Position numbers and translations under genes: made by a program. A stretch of 60,533 nucleotides of DNA from Alphaproteobacteria bacterium. Its GTDB lineage: Bacteria > Pseudomonadota > Alphaproteobacteria > Micropepsales > Micropepsaceae. Location of the stretch: assembly GCA_019247845.1 (NCBI GenBank), contig JAFBAL010000026.1, positions 1-60,533 of the forward strand, written 5' to 3'. Position 1 is the first letter of the stretch. Each line of letters opens with the position of its first letter. The notes beneath the pieces were generated by a model. That model saw nothing but the letters and a program-made list of their open reading frames with translations. It was not told the DNA's origin and did no database searches. Of the stretch, positions 15,376-26,314 are shown in pieces.

Positions 15376-16244
15376 TCCGCCGCGCGCTTCTGGCGCTGTG
15401 CGTGCTGGCCGCTGCCTGCTCGCCCGCGCCGAAGCCGGCTGTGAAGCCTGCGGCGCCTGCCGTACACCCCAAACGCGCGGTTCAGCGCGCGCGCGTCGCT
15501 CCGGCCGCGGCCGTCGCGCGCTTCGCCCCTGCGGCGGCGGCAGGACCCAAGGTCGTCGCTGAACCGGCCGAGCCCTCGGCCTTCGCGCTCGAGCAGGCCA
15601 TGAGCCATGCCCAGTTGATGAAGCGCTGGCAGCCCTTGATTGCGGCCGCCTCCAAGCGCTTCGGCGTGCCGGAGAGCTGGCTGCGCGCGGTGATGCAGGC
15701 CGAAAGCGGCGGACGCACCATGCTGGCCCCGGAGCGGCCGATCGTCTCCAGCGCCGGCGCGATGGGACTGATGCAACTGATGCCGGCGACCTATCGCGAG
15801 ATGCGCGCGCAATACGGCCTCGGCCCCGATCCCTTCGATCCGCACGACAACGTCTTCGCGAGCGCGGCCTATTTGCGCTGGCTGCGCGGCAAATACGGCT
15901 ATCCGACCATGTTCGCCGCCTACAACGACGGGCCCGGCAACCTGGAAGAGCGGCTCAAGACCGGCGGGCTTCTGCCGCGCGAGACCCAGCTCTATCTGGT
16001 CAGCGTCACCGGCAGCGTCGAAGGCTTGAAAGGCGCGGCGCGCGGCACGGCGCAGTTCACGCGGCCTAACGGCTCGCCGATCCTCATCGACGCCTCGCAG
16101 GTGACCAAGGTACGCGCGGCGCTGCCCGACGAATATGCGCCGGGCGTCTTGAGCGTGATCACCGTCGGCAAGGTGCGCCAAGGCGTGCGCGAGGGCCCGG
16201 ACAAGGTCGTGGCCACGATCCGCGCGCGCGGCGGGGCGATCTGA
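15372..16244 (+). CDS. lytic transglycosylase (SLT) lipoprotein
   Basis: 290 residues starting inside the stop of the Rieske gene (ATGA). The lipobox LAAAC places the lipidated Cys at residue 16. An Ala/Pro/Lys-rich linker runs to about 70, then an SLT domain with catalytic Glu111 (MQAESGG), GAMGLMQLMPATY and FAAYNDGPGNLE. It cleaves the MurNAc-GlcNAc bond of peptidoglycan from the outer membrane's inner face. The C-terminal 80 residues (TRPNGSP...VGKVRQGVREG) are shared with the second transglycosylase at 28950-29855, defining a family-specific tail. The role of that tail is unknown. Confidence 0.9.
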   Translation: MIRRALLALCVLAAACSPAPKPAVKPAAPAVHPKRAVQRARVAPAAAVARFAPAAAAGPKVVAEPAEPSAFALEQAMSHAQLMKRWQPLIAAASKRFGVPESWLRAVMQAESGGRTMLAPERPIVSSAGAMGLMQLMPATYREMRAQYGLGPDPFDPHDNVFASAAYLRWLRGKYGYPTMFAAYNDGPGNLEERLKTGGLLPRETQLYLVSVTGSVEGLKGAARGTAQFTRPNGSPILIDASQVTKVRAALPDEYAPGVLSVITVGKVRQGVREGPDKVVATIRARGGAI

Positions 16245-16267
16245 GCTCGGAGAATGCGCTGGCAGTC

Positions 16268-16516
16268 CTAAGGAATGCGCGGGTCCTCGCCCTGGTGCGC
16301 GTGGCCGATGGCCTCGCGCAGGTCCATCGCCAGCTTGCCGCAGTCGAGCGTGACCTTGTCGTCGGTGACGTCGCGCACGGCCGACATCGGCACCTCGAAA
16401 TCACCGGCGTTCTCGACATAGACGCGGATGCCGTCCTTCGAGACGTGACGCACGGCGCCGACCTGCTTGTCGCCGTCATGGACGTAGACGACATAGTCTT
16501 CGCGGATGGGGTTCAT
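16268..16516 (-). CDS. small PRC-barrel/DUF2171-like protein
   Basis: 82 residues. The segment VGAVRHVSKDGIRVYVENAGDFEVPMSAVRDV has the beta-barrel pattern of PRC-barrel/DUF2171 proteins (a short residue-property switch such as DGDKQVGAV followed by beta strands). There is no signal peptide, so it is probably cytoplasmic. It is 18 nt downstream of the zinc-finger gene and co-directional, so they are likely co-transcribed. The function of such proteins is not established. Its 3' end faces the transglycosylase gene. Confidence 0.65.
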   Translation of the reverse strand: MNPIREDYVVYVHDGDKQVGAVRHVSKDGIRVYVENAGDFEVPMSAVRDVTDDKVTLDCGKLAMDLREAIGHAHQGEDPRIP

Positions 16517-16534
16517 CGCTCACTCCTGTTCTGA

Positions 16535-16843
16535 TCAGACATAACGCGGGATCGGGCCGATTTGGGGCGTGGTATCGCCCTCGAGGTCGAGCATCGCGTC
16601 GTCGACATAGCAATAGCCCCAGCCCTCGGGCGGATCGTAGCCCTCGATGATGGGGTGGCCGGTCTTATGGAAGTGCTTGGTCGCGTGCTTGTTGGGCGAG
16701 GAATCGCAGCAGCCGACATGGCCGCACGTCCGGCAGAGCCGCAAATGCACCCAGGGCGAGCCCGTCTTGAGACATTCCTCGCAGCCCTTGGCGCTGGGCG
16801 TGACTCTGCGGATGGTGTCGGTGTGGGTGCATTCATCGGCCAT
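16535..16843 (-). CDS. UBP-type zinc-finger protein
   Basis: 102 residues. The ZnF-UBP ligand series is visible: Cys5-x-His7, Cys21-x2-Cys24 (GCEEC), Cys37-x2-Cys40 (CRTCGHVGCC), Cys45/46, then His53, His57/59 and His63 (KHATKHFHKTGHPI). In eukaryotes the domain binds ubiquitin C-termini; the bacterial stand-alone version has no assigned role. It lies 125 nt downstream of a cNMP-binding FAD oxidoreductase gene on the same strand. I recall these domains being neighbours or fused elsewhere, which suggests a functional link. The C-terminus is short, with no second domain. Confidence 0.85.
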   Translation of the reverse strand: MADECTHTDTIRRVTPSAKGCEECLKTGSPWVHLRLCRTCGHVGCCDSSPNKHATKHFHKTGHPIIEGYDPPEGWGYCYVDDAMLDLEGDTTPQIGPIPRYV

Positions 16844-16968
16844 TGTTCTGCTCCAGCCTTCGCTCGCGCAGCGAAGCGAAGGCGTCCGTACGCTGCCGCT
16901 TCGGACCGCCGAAGCCCGTAGGGCGAAGGCGGACCGGTTGCCGCGAGCTACGGCTTGGCAAGCCGCTT

Positions 16969-18582
16969 CTACGCATTGCCCTTGCTCTCTGCCAAGAAAC
17001 TATGGATCGCGGCCACGACCTGCGCGCCTTCGCCGACCGAGGCCGCCACGCGCTTGACCGAGCCCGAGCGCACGTCGCCGATGGCGAAGATGCCGCGCTT
17101 GTTGGTCATCAGGTTCTGCGTCTCCACGAAGCCCTTGGCGTCGAGCGCGATGCCGGACTTCGCCAGCCAATGCGTGTTGGGCGCCGCGCCGATCAAAAGG
17201 AACAGATGGCGGATGCGCCGGCACGTCGTCTCGCCCTTCGCATGGCGCCAGGTGACCTCCTCCAGCGCGCCGTTCTCGCCGGCCAGGGCCACGACCTCGG
17301 TCTCGGTCAACACCGCGATGTTCGGCTGCGCGGCGATGCGGTCGCAGAGATAGCGCGACATGGTCGCGTCCAGGCTTTTTCCGCGCACGATCATCCAGAC
17401 CTTCTTGACCTGGCTCGCCAGATAGACGGCCGCCTGGCCGGCCGAGTTGCCGGCGCCGACAAGCGCGACCTCCTGGCCCGCGCAAAGCCGCGCTTCAAGC
17501 GGCGAGGCCCAATAATGCACGTGGCTGCCTTCGTAGTCGGCGATGCTCTTGACGTCGAGGCGGCGATATTCCGCGCCGCTCGCGATCACCGCGGCGCGGG
17601 CGCGGACCGTCTGCCCGCCCGTCAAGCCGAAGACATAGACGCCGTTGTCTTCGCCGAGGCTCGACGCTTCTTCCGGGATCGCCATCTCGGCACCGAATTT
17701 CTGCGCCTGGTTATAGGCGCGCGCCATCAGCGACATGCCGGTGATCCCGGTCGGGAAGCCCAGATAGTTCTCGATGCGCGCCGAGGCGCCGGCCTGTCCG
17801 CCGAAGGCGCGGCAATCGAGCACGATCACCGAGAGCCCTTCCGATGTCGCATAGACCGCGGCGGCGAGGCCCGCAGGCCCCGCGCCCACGATCACCACGT
17901 CATAGACCTTGTCCTGGTCGATGGCACGGGTGAGCCCGATGCAGCGCGCCAGAGCGTTCTCGCTCGGATTGCGCAGCATGCTGCCGTCCATGCAGATCAC
18001 GATGGGCAGATCGGCGCGCGTCAGGTGGAACTTGTCCATCAGCGCCGCCGCGTCGGTCTCGTCGTCGTCGATGAGATGGAAGGGGTGGCCGTTGCGGCCG
18101 AGGAAATTCTCCAGCCTGAGCACGTCGCGGTCGGCGACGTCGCCCACGATCACCGGCCCGCCGACCTGCTGCTCGAGCAGGGCGACGCGGCGCAGGATCA
18201 GCGCGCGCATGATCTTCTCGCCGGTCTCGGCCTCGGCGACGAGCGCCTCTCGCAAGCCGGCGGGCGCGAGCGCCACCGCTTCGACCGGGCCGAGCGCCAC
18301 CGCGTCGATCAGCGACGGGCGGCCCGAGAGCTGCGCGAGTTCGCCCATGAACGAGCCGGGGCCATAGGTGACGATGACCTCGTCGCGCCGGTGCTGCTCA
18401 TGCGGCGTGACGCGGACCTGGCCGTCGAGGATGAGGGTCAGGCCGCGTCCGGCCTCCCCGGCGCGCACGATATAGTCGCCCTCGGCGAAGCGCTCGATCT
18501 CGCCGAAGCGGCGCAGGCGGTCGATCTCGGCCGCCGTGAGCGTCGGGAACATCTGCTCGCGGCGGGTGTCGATCGTGGCCAT
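16969..18582 (-). CDS. cyclic-nucleotide-binding FAD-dependent pyridine nucleotide oxidoreductase
   Basis: 537 residues. Domains: cNMP-binding domain at 10-130 (FAEGDYIVRAGEAGRG, GSFMGELAQLSGRPS); a thioredoxin/glutaredoxin-like domain at about 143-215; and a thioredoxin-reductase-like FAD/NAD(P)H module at 225-530 with GAGPAG (233-238), GAGNSAG (376-382) and AIGDVRSGSVKRVA. The redox-active CxxC of true thioredoxin reductases is missing: the corresponding place reads HYWASPLEA (356-364). It is therefore more likely a ferredoxin/flavodoxin-type or other electron-transfer reductase gated by a cyclic nucleotide. The pairing with the UBP zinc finger downstream recurs in bacteria. The start at ATG 18582 is 3 nt from the stop of the upstream serine hydrolase gene. 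Confidence 0.85.
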   Translation of the reverse strand: MATIDTRREQMFPTLTAAEIDRLRRFGEIERFAEGDYIVRAGEAGRGLTLILDGQVRVTPHEQHRRDEVIVTYGPGSFMGELAQLSGRPSLIDAVALGPVEAVALAPAGLREALVAEAETGEKIMRALILRRVALLEQQVGGPVIVGDVADRDVLRLENFLGRNGHPFHLIDDDETDAAALMDKFHLTRADLPIVICMDGSMLRNPSENALARCIGLTRAIDQDKVYDVVIVGAGPAGLAAAVYATSEGLSVIVLDCRAFGGQAGASARIENYLGFPTGITGMSLMARAYNQAQKFGAEMAIPEEASSLGEDNGVYVFGLTGGQTVRARAAVIASGAEYRRLDVKSIADYEGSHVHYWASPLEARLCAGQEVALVGAGNSAGQAAVYLASQVKKVWMIVRGKSLDATMSRYLCDRIAAQPNIAVLTETEVVALAGENGALEEVTWRHAKGETTCRRIRHLFLLIGAAPNTHWLAKSGIALDAKGFVETQNLMTNKRGIFAIGDVRSGSVKRVAASVGEGAQVVAAIHSFLAESKGNA

Positions 18583-18585
18583 GCG

Positions 18586-20148
18586 TCATCTCTTGCAGAA
18601 CGGTCTCATCTTGTCAGCTTCCGCGACCGCGCGCGACCAGGCAAAGCTGTTGCCGTCGCTGAAGTAATAATAGGTCATCCCGTTCGGCAGCAACGCCACG
18701 ACGATGCCGCCATAGCCCGACATGAAGGGGATCCAGGCCGGCTCGATGCAGCCGAGCGTCCCTTGCGCGTTCCAGGCCCAGAAGCCGTAGTGATAGCGCA
18801 GGTCCGCCTCGCCCGCGACGAGGCCGCCGTCGCCGGGCAGCTGCTGCAGGGCGGCGGACAGCATCGTCTGGTCCAGCACGGCGCGCCGGCCCAGCATCCC
18901 GTGATCGTCGTTCAGGAAGATCGAGAGCTTGGCGACGTCGTCGGCGGTCAGGGTCAGCCCATAGCCGGCGAAAGGCTCGGCCGTCGCGTCATAGGTGCGC
19001 CGCACGACGCCGAGGCCCGGATGGAGGTGCAACGGACGCCAGATCGGCTGGACAAGAAGATCGTCGACGAAGTCGCGATCCGCACCCGCCTTGGCCGCAT
19101 GGAAGGCGCGCAGCGCGGTGCCGAGCGTATAGGTGTCCGCGGTGTGATAGACCCAGGTCGTTCCGGGCTGGGCCTGCCTCGGATAATGCGCGCAGGAGAA
19201 CCCGATCTTGCCGTCATGGGTGTCGCTTTGCAGGAACGCGCCCATGTCGGGCGAATTCTCGTCCGCCTCGAACTGGCTCGAGAGATAGTTGCCGGTCGCC
19301 ATGTCGAGGGTTTCGGCGAAGGTGACGTCGCCCCAGGTCCCGGCCTGCGCGCATTGCGGCACATAGGGTGCGATGCGCTGGCGCGGCGCGGTCCAATAGA
19401 GGTGCGCGAGCCGCATCGTCATCATGGAGGCGAAGACCGATTTGGCGACCGAGAACGACGGCAGGTCCATCTGGGCGCAGAACGGATAGGCGCCGTCGCG
19501 CGTCCGGCAGCCGCCGACATAGTTCGTGCCGTCGAGCACCAGGCCGTAGAGCGACATGTCGCCGGGTGCGACCTCAGAGCCGAACGCGCTGGCGTCGATA
19601 TCGGGATATTTGCGCTGGAGCGCCGCGAAGGTCTTTTGCGGCAGCCGCGTCGCCTCTTCGCGCCTATAGGCCTTGATCGCGCCGGCCGCGCCTTCGACCG
19701 CGCCCGGAACATAGTGCGCGGCGACGTCGCCCTGCATGTCGAACTGGAAATAGGCGCAAGTCTCGGCGGCGATGTCGACATGCGCGTCCGCAACCGCGCC
19801 GTCGGCGCGGAAGCGGAAGGCCAAGGTCCCCTGATGCATGCAGTTCTGGTTGCGCTCCTCCAGCGCGAAGGGAAGCTCGGCGCGCGCGAAGCCGTCGGTG
19901 TCGTCGCGCACCCGGCCGGGCTCGAGGATGAACTCCCACAGCGGATGGCTGCCGGGGACCGCGCCGCGCCGGATCGGGATCAGCGCACGCCCCGACTGCA
20001 CGAATTCGAAATCGAACGGCGGCAGGGTCCGCGCCGCCGGCAGGCTCGCGAAGCCGTAAGGGTCCTTCACCACGGTGAAGCCGGCGGGCTGGCTGTCCAG
20101 GACCAGCCGGCCCTGGAACAGCAACGCGCCCAGCGCCATGGCCAGCAT
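18586..20148 (-). CDS. serine hydrolase of the beta-lactamase/class C family
   Basis: 520 residues. An N-terminal hydrophobic stretch suggests export or anchoring. Residues 25-200 are a beta-rich domain of unknown type. The penicillin-binding-protein-like motif SxxK is Ser233-Val-Ala-Lys236 (LPSFSVAKSVF), and YHT at about 334-336 stands where YxN is usual. Several cysteine pairs suggest disulfides and a periplasmic site. Most relatives are esterases or peptidases rather than antibiotic hydrolases. The gene follows the acyl-CoA dehydrogenase by 2 nt, so it is likely translationally coupled. ATG 20139 is an alternative start. Confidence 0.78.
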   Translation of the reverse strand: MLAMALGALLFQGRLVLDSQPAGFTVVKDPYGFASLPAARTLPPFDFEFVQSGRALIPIRRGAVPGSHPLWEFILEPGRVRDDTDGFARAELPFALEERNQNCMHQGTLAFRFRADGAVADAHVDIAAETCAYFQFDMQGDVAAHYVPGAVEGAAGAIKAYRREEATRLPQKTFAALQRKYPDIDASAFGSEVAPGDMSLYGLVLDGTNYVGGCRTRDGAYPFCAQMDLPSFSVAKSVFASMMTMRLAHLYWTAPRQRIAPYVPQCAQAGTWGDVTFAETLDMATGNYLSSQFEADENSPDMGAFLQSDTHDGKIGFSCAHYPRQAQPGTTWVYHTADTYTLGTALRAFHAAKAGADRDFVDDLLVQPIWRPLHLHPGLGVVRRTYDATAEPFAGYGLTLTADDVAKLSIFLNDDHGMLGRRAVLDQTMLSAALQQLPGDGGLVAGEADLRYHYGFWAWNAQGTLGCIEPAWIPFMSGYGGIVVALLPNGMTYYYFSDGNSFAWSRAVAEADKMRPFCKR

Positions 20149-20150
20149 GG

Positions 20151-21209
20151 TCAGTATCCCATCAAGCCCGCATAGCGGTCGCGATGGAACGAGGCGCCGC
20201 CATAGAGCGCCTCGGCGACGCGGGCGCGCTTCAGATAGAGCCCTGCGTCATGCGCGTCGGTCATGCCGATGCCGCCATGCATCTGCACCATCTCGTTGGA
20301 GACGAGGTGCAGGAGCTCGCTCGCCTTGGCCTTGGCGAGAGAGGCAAGCTGCGGCACGTCGTTGGCGCCCTTGTCGATGGCGGCGAGCGCGGCCTCGACG
20401 CAGGAGCGCGTCAGCTCGAGCTCGGTGTACATCTTGGCCGCGCGGTGCTGCAGCGCCTGGAAGGTGCCGATGAGCTGGCCGAACTGGGTGCGGGTCTTCA
20501 GGTAATCGAGCGTGATCTCGAAGGCCTGGGTCGCGGTGCCGAGCATCTCGGCGGCGAGACCGGCCCGCGCGCGGTCGAGCACGGCGTCGAGCGGCGCGGA
20601 AAGCGCCTCGCCCTCGACATTGTCGAAGGTCAGGTTCGCGAAGCCGCGGCTATCGACGCTATGCAGCACCTGCCGCGTCAGCCCCTTGGCATCGCCGCGC
20701 ACCAGGAACAACCCGTCCGCGGTCGCGACGACGACGAGATCGGCGGCGCCGCCGTCGGCGACGAAACGCTTGGTGCCCGACAAAGCCTTCGTCATCGCGA
20801 GCGTGCCGGGATGATGATGCGGCCCCTCGTCCACCGCGAAGGCGGCGACGACCGAACCCTCGGCGATCCTGGGCAGCCATTCCTGCTTTTGCGCGTCGGT
20901 GCCGCCCAGCGCGATCGCGCCGGCCGCGATCAGCGCGGTCGATAGCAAGGGCGACGCGGTCAAGGTGCGCCCCGTCTCCTCCAGCACGATGCCGAGCGTG
21001 AGGGTGCCCAACCCCGTGCCGCCGTATTCCTCCGGGATCACGATCCCGGCCCAGCCCATCTCGGCCATCTCCTTCCACACTGCACGGTCGAAGCCGTCCG
21101 CGTTGCCGCTGTCGCGCAGCTTGCGGAACTGGGTGACGGGGGATTTCTCCTGCGCCCACGCCTTGGCGGCGTCGCGCAGCATCGTTTGTTCTTCGGTCAG
21201 AACGGCCAT
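20151..21209 (-). CDS. acyl-CoA dehydrogenase, small partner (352 aa)
   Basis: Acyl-CoA dehydrogenase fold: N-terminal helical domain (MAVLTEEQTMLRDAAKAWAQ), middle beta domain, and C-terminal helical domain with QMHGGIGMTDAH. It is shorter than the usual 380-400 residues and has a degenerate middle region. It is 18 nt downstream of a full-length acyl-CoA dehydrogenase gene. Side-by-side pairs like this form alpha2beta2 heterotetramers in several bacteria (known for steroid and bile-acid side chains), and this may be the non-catalytic or FAD-sharing subunit. The substrate is not determined; the bkd operon is divergent next door. Confidence 0.88.
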   Translation of the reverse strand: MAVLTEEQTMLRDAAKAWAQEKSPVTQFRKLRDSGNADGFDRAVWKEMAEMGWAGIVIPEEYGGTGLGTLTLGIVLEETGRTLTASPLLSTALIAAGAIALGGTDAQKQEWLPRIAEGSVVAAFAVDEGPHHHPGTLAMTKALSGTKRFVADGGAADLVVVATADGLFLVRGDAKGLTRQVLHSVDSRGFANLTFDNVEGEALSAPLDAVLDRARAGLAAEMLGTATQAFEITLDYLKTRTQFGQLIGTFQALQHRAAKMYTELELTRSCVEAALAAIDKGANDVPQLASLAKAKASELLHLVSNEMVQMHGGIGMTDAHDAGLYLKRARVAEALYGGASFHRDRYAGLMGY

Positions 21210-21227
21210 GATCGAAATACCTTGTAT

Positions 21228-22433
<1,206 letters not shown>

Positions 22434-22450
22434 GGGAGTTCGCCTAAGGG

Positions 22451-23806
<1,356 letters not shown>

Positions 23807-23808
23807 CG

Positions 23809-23844
23809 ATGCCGACGACGAACCAAACGCAGCTCGGGGTCTGA
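23809..23844 (+). other. 11-codon open frame created by a junction duplication
   Basis: ATG 23809 to TGA 23844 reads MPTTNQTQLGV. The end of E1 alpha (QLGV stop, then ATGCC) is repeated imperfectly, so this mini-frame begins like E1 beta (MPT) and ends like E1 alpha (QLGV). It has a usable GGGAG site. It is probably a by-product of a tandem duplication of about 36 bp, though it could relay ribosomes to the next start. Confidence 0.4.
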
Positions 23845-23847
23845 TCG

Positions 23848-24861
23848 ATGCCCACGATGAACATGATCCAGGCGCTCAACTCCGCGCTCGACGTGATGAT
23901 GGCCAAGGACCCCAACGTGCTCTCCTTCGGCGAGGACGCGGGCTATTTCGGCGGCGTGTTCCGCGTCACCGACGGCCTGCAGAAGAAGCACGGCCTGACC
24001 CGCAGCTTCGACGCGCCGATCTCGGAAGGCGGCATCGTCGCCGCCGCCATCGGCATGGGCACCTATGGCCTGCGCCCCGTGGTGGAGGTGCAGTTCGCGG
24101 ACTACATCTATCCGGGCTTCGACCAGATCGTGTCGGAGGCGGCGCGCATCCGCTATCGCTCGGCCGGCGACTTCACCGTGCCGATCACGATCCGCACGCC
24201 ATACGGCGGCGGCATCTTCGGCGGCCAGACGCACAGCCAGAGCCCCGAGGCGCTGTTCGCCCATGTCGCGGGCATCAAGACGGTGATCCCGTCCACGCCC
24301 TACGACGCCAAGGGGTTGTTGATCGCGGCGATCGAGGACGACGATCCGGTCATCTTCCTGGAGCCCAAGCGCATCTACAACGGCCCGTTCAACGGCCATC
24401 ACGACCAGCCGGTGCAGGCGTGGTCGAAGTTCAAGGAGGCCGAGGTCCCCGAAGGCCACTACACCGTGCCGCTGGGCAAGGCGGCCGTGGTGCGCGAGGG
24501 GACGGCGGTGACCGTCGTCGCCTATGGCACCATGGTGCATGTGGCCAAGGCCGCGGCCGAGGACAGCGGCATCGACGCCGAGGTGATCGACGTCCGCACC
24601 ATCGTGCCCCTCGACATCGATACCATCGCGGCGTCGGTGAAGAAGACCGGGCGCTGCGTGATCCTGCACGAGGCGACGCGCACCAGCGGCTTCGGCGCGG
24701 AGATCGCCGCCCAGGTGCAGGAGACCTGCTTCTATCATCTCGAAGCACCGATCGAGCGCGTCACCGGCTGGGACACGCCCTATCCGCATGCCTTCGAATG
24801 GCAATATTTCCCGGGGCCCGCGCGCGTCATCGACGCGATGCGCCGCGTGACGGAGCGTTAG
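23848..24861 (+). CDS. bkdA2: branched-chain 2-oxoacid dehydrogenase E1 subunit beta
   Basis: 337 residues. Transketolase-like pyrimidine-binding domain with FGEDAGYFGGVFRVTDGL, EGGIVAAAIGMGTYGLRPV and the TPYGGGIFGGQTHSQSPE loop, then the C-terminal transketolase domain (VIDVRTIVPLDIDTI). It completes the E1 active site with BkdA1. The start ATG 23848 follows the mini-frame stop by 3 nt. The E2 gene begins 4 nt after its stop. Length matches the family. Confidence 0.96.
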   Translation: MPTMNMIQALNSALDVMMAKDPNVLSFGEDAGYFGGVFRVTDGLQKKHGLTRSFDAPISEGGIVAAAIGMGTYGLRPVVEVQFADYIYPGFDQIVSEAARIRYRSAGDFTVPITIRTPYGGGIFGGQTHSQSPEALFAHVAGIKTVIPSTPYDAKGLLIAAIEDDDPVIFLEPKRIYNGPFNGHHDQPVQAWSKFKEAEVPEGHYTVPLGKAAVVREGTAVTVVAYGTMVHVAKAAAEDSGIDAEVIDVRTIVPLDIDTIAASVKKTGRCVILHEATRTSGFGAEIAAQVQETCFYHLEAPIERVTGWDTPYPHAFEWQYFPGPARVIDAMRRVTER

Positions 24862-24865
24862 AACC

Positions 24866-26194
24866 ATGGGCACATACGTCTTCAAGCTTCCCGACGTCGG
24901 CGAAGGCACCGCCGAGGCCGAGATCGTCGCCTGGCACGTCAAGATCGGCGACACGATCAAGGAGGATCAGAACCTCGTCGACGTGATGACCGACAAGGCG
25001 ACGGTCGAGATGACCTCGCCGGTCTCGGGCAAGGTGCTCAGGATGCATGGCGAGCCCGGCGAGATGGCGCCGGTCGGCGCGCCGCTTGTCGAGCTCGAAG
25101 TCGAAGGCGCGGGCAATGTGAAGGAAGGCGCTGCTGTGCCGGCGCCCAAGCCTGCCGAACCGAAAAAGCCTGAAGCCAAGCCGGAGTCCAAGGCCGAAGC
25201 GCCGAAGCCCGAAGTCCACGCCGCCGCGCCGGCGAAGAAAGCCGAAGCTCCGAAAGCTGCGCCGGCGACAACGCCTGCCACGCGCTCGCCCGCCTTCGCA
25301 ACGCGCGCGGCCGACGCCAAGCCGCTCGCCTCGCCCGCGGTGCGCCAACGCGCCCATGAGATGGGTATCGCGCTGCAATATGTACCCGGCACCGGGCCCG
25401 CGGGCCGCATCGGCCATGCCGATCTCGACGCCTATATCGCGAGCGGCGGCAAGAACGCCGCCATGCGTGGTGTCGTTTCAGGCCCGCAGAAGCGCGACGG
25501 CATCGCTGAGATCAAGGTCATCGGCCTGCGCCGCAAGATCGCGGAGAAGATGCAGGACGCCAAGCGCCGCATCCCCCACTTCCCCTATGTCGAGGAAGTC
25601 GACATGACGGAGCTGGAGAGCCTGCGCGCGCATCTGAACAAGACCAAGAGGAAGGACCAGCCCAAGCTCACCGTGCTGCCCTTCTTCATGCGCGCGCTGG
25701 TGAAGGTGCTGCCCGACTATCCGCAGATCAATGCGCGCTTCGACGACGACGCGGGCGTGGTGCATCGCCATGCGCCGGTGCATATCGGCATCGCGACGCA
25801 GACCGCGAACGGATTGATCGTGCCGGTGGTGCATCATGCGGAAGCCTTGGACGTATGGCAGAGCGCGCTGGAAGTCGCGCGCGTCTCGACAGCCGCGCGC
25901 GAGAACAAGGCGACCAAGGACGAGCTGTCGGGCTCGACCATCACCATCACATCGCTGGGGCCCTTGGGCGGCGTGGTGACGACGCCGGTGATCAATCATC
26001 CCGAGGTCGCCATCATCGGCCCCAACGCGATCATCGACCGCCCCGTGGTGCGCGACGGCGCGATCGTGGTGCGCAAGATGATGAACCTGTCCTCGAGCTT
26101 CGACCACCGCGTCGTCGACGGCTATGACGCCGCCGAGTTCATCCAGCGCGTCAAGGCGCTGCTGGAGCATCCTGCGCTTCTTTTCATGGAATGA
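24866..26194 (+). CDS. bkdB: branched-chain 2-oxoacid dehydrogenase E2 (lipoyl acyltransferase)
   Basis: 442 residues. One lipoyl domain (1-78) with the lipoylated Lys44 in MTDKATVEM; an Ala/Pro/Lys-rich flexible linker (about 85-145); a peripheral-subunit-binding domain at about 150-190 (ASPAVRQRAHEMGI...GRIGHADLDAYI); and the catalytic domain to the end with the acyltransferase motif FDHRVVDGYDAA. It transfers the acyl group from lipoamide to CoA and forms the core of the complex. The gene is separated from E3 by a palindromic repeat. Confidence 0.96.
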   Translation: MGTYVFKLPDVGEGTAEAEIVAWHVKIGDTIKEDQNLVDVMTDKATVEMTSPVSGKVLRMHGEPGEMAPVGAPLVELEVEGAGNVKEGAAVPAPKPAEPKKPEAKPESKAEAPKPEVHAAAPAKKAEAPKAAPATTPATRSPAFATRAADAKPLASPAVRQRAHEMGIALQYVPGTGPAGRIGHADLDAYIASGGKNAAMRGVVSGPQKRDGIAEIKVIGLRRKIAEKMQDAKRRIPHFPYVEEVDMTELESLRAHLNKTKRKDQPKLTVLPFFMRALVKVLPDYPQINARFDDDAGVVHRHAPVHIGIATQTANGLIVPVVHHAEALDVWQSALEVARVSTAARENKATKDELSGSTITITSLGPLGGVVTTPVINHPEVAIIGPNAIIDRPVVRDGAIVVRKMMNLSSSFDHRVVDGYDAAEFIQRVKALLEHPALLFME

Positions 26195-26204
26195 ACAAAC
26201 ACAT

Positions 26205-26292
26205 GTCATGGCCCGCGAACGCGGGCCACCCAGCCGGGTTCTGCACGATCTGAATCGTTTCCCCTGGGCGGCCCGCATTCGCGGGCCGTGAC
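26205..26292. repeat. double-palindrome (REP/BIME-like) element between E2 and E3 genes
   Basis: Left arm 26205-26233 and right arm 26264-26292 are inverted copies with a few mismatches around a 30-nt centre. Each arm is itself a hairpin (GGCCCGCGAACGCGGGCC and GGCCCGCATTCGCGGGCC). The layout is that of a repetitive extragenic palindrome pair. In the transcript it could stabilise upstream mRNA or lower E3 expression. Confidence 0.7.
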
Positions 26293-26314
26293 AATGAGAT
26301 CAGCGGAGAAAGCC

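Noticed and set aside
18586..20148. The serine hydrolase as an antibiotic-resistance beta-lactamase.
   Set aside because: SxxK is present, but YHT replaces YxN, the protein is much longer than class C enzymes, and no KTG-like motif was identified with confidence.
16843..20175. An open frame of over 1100 codons on the plus strand across the reductase and serine hydrolase genes.
   Set aside because: It is the low-complexity complement of two well-supported minus-strand genes and carries no motif of its own.
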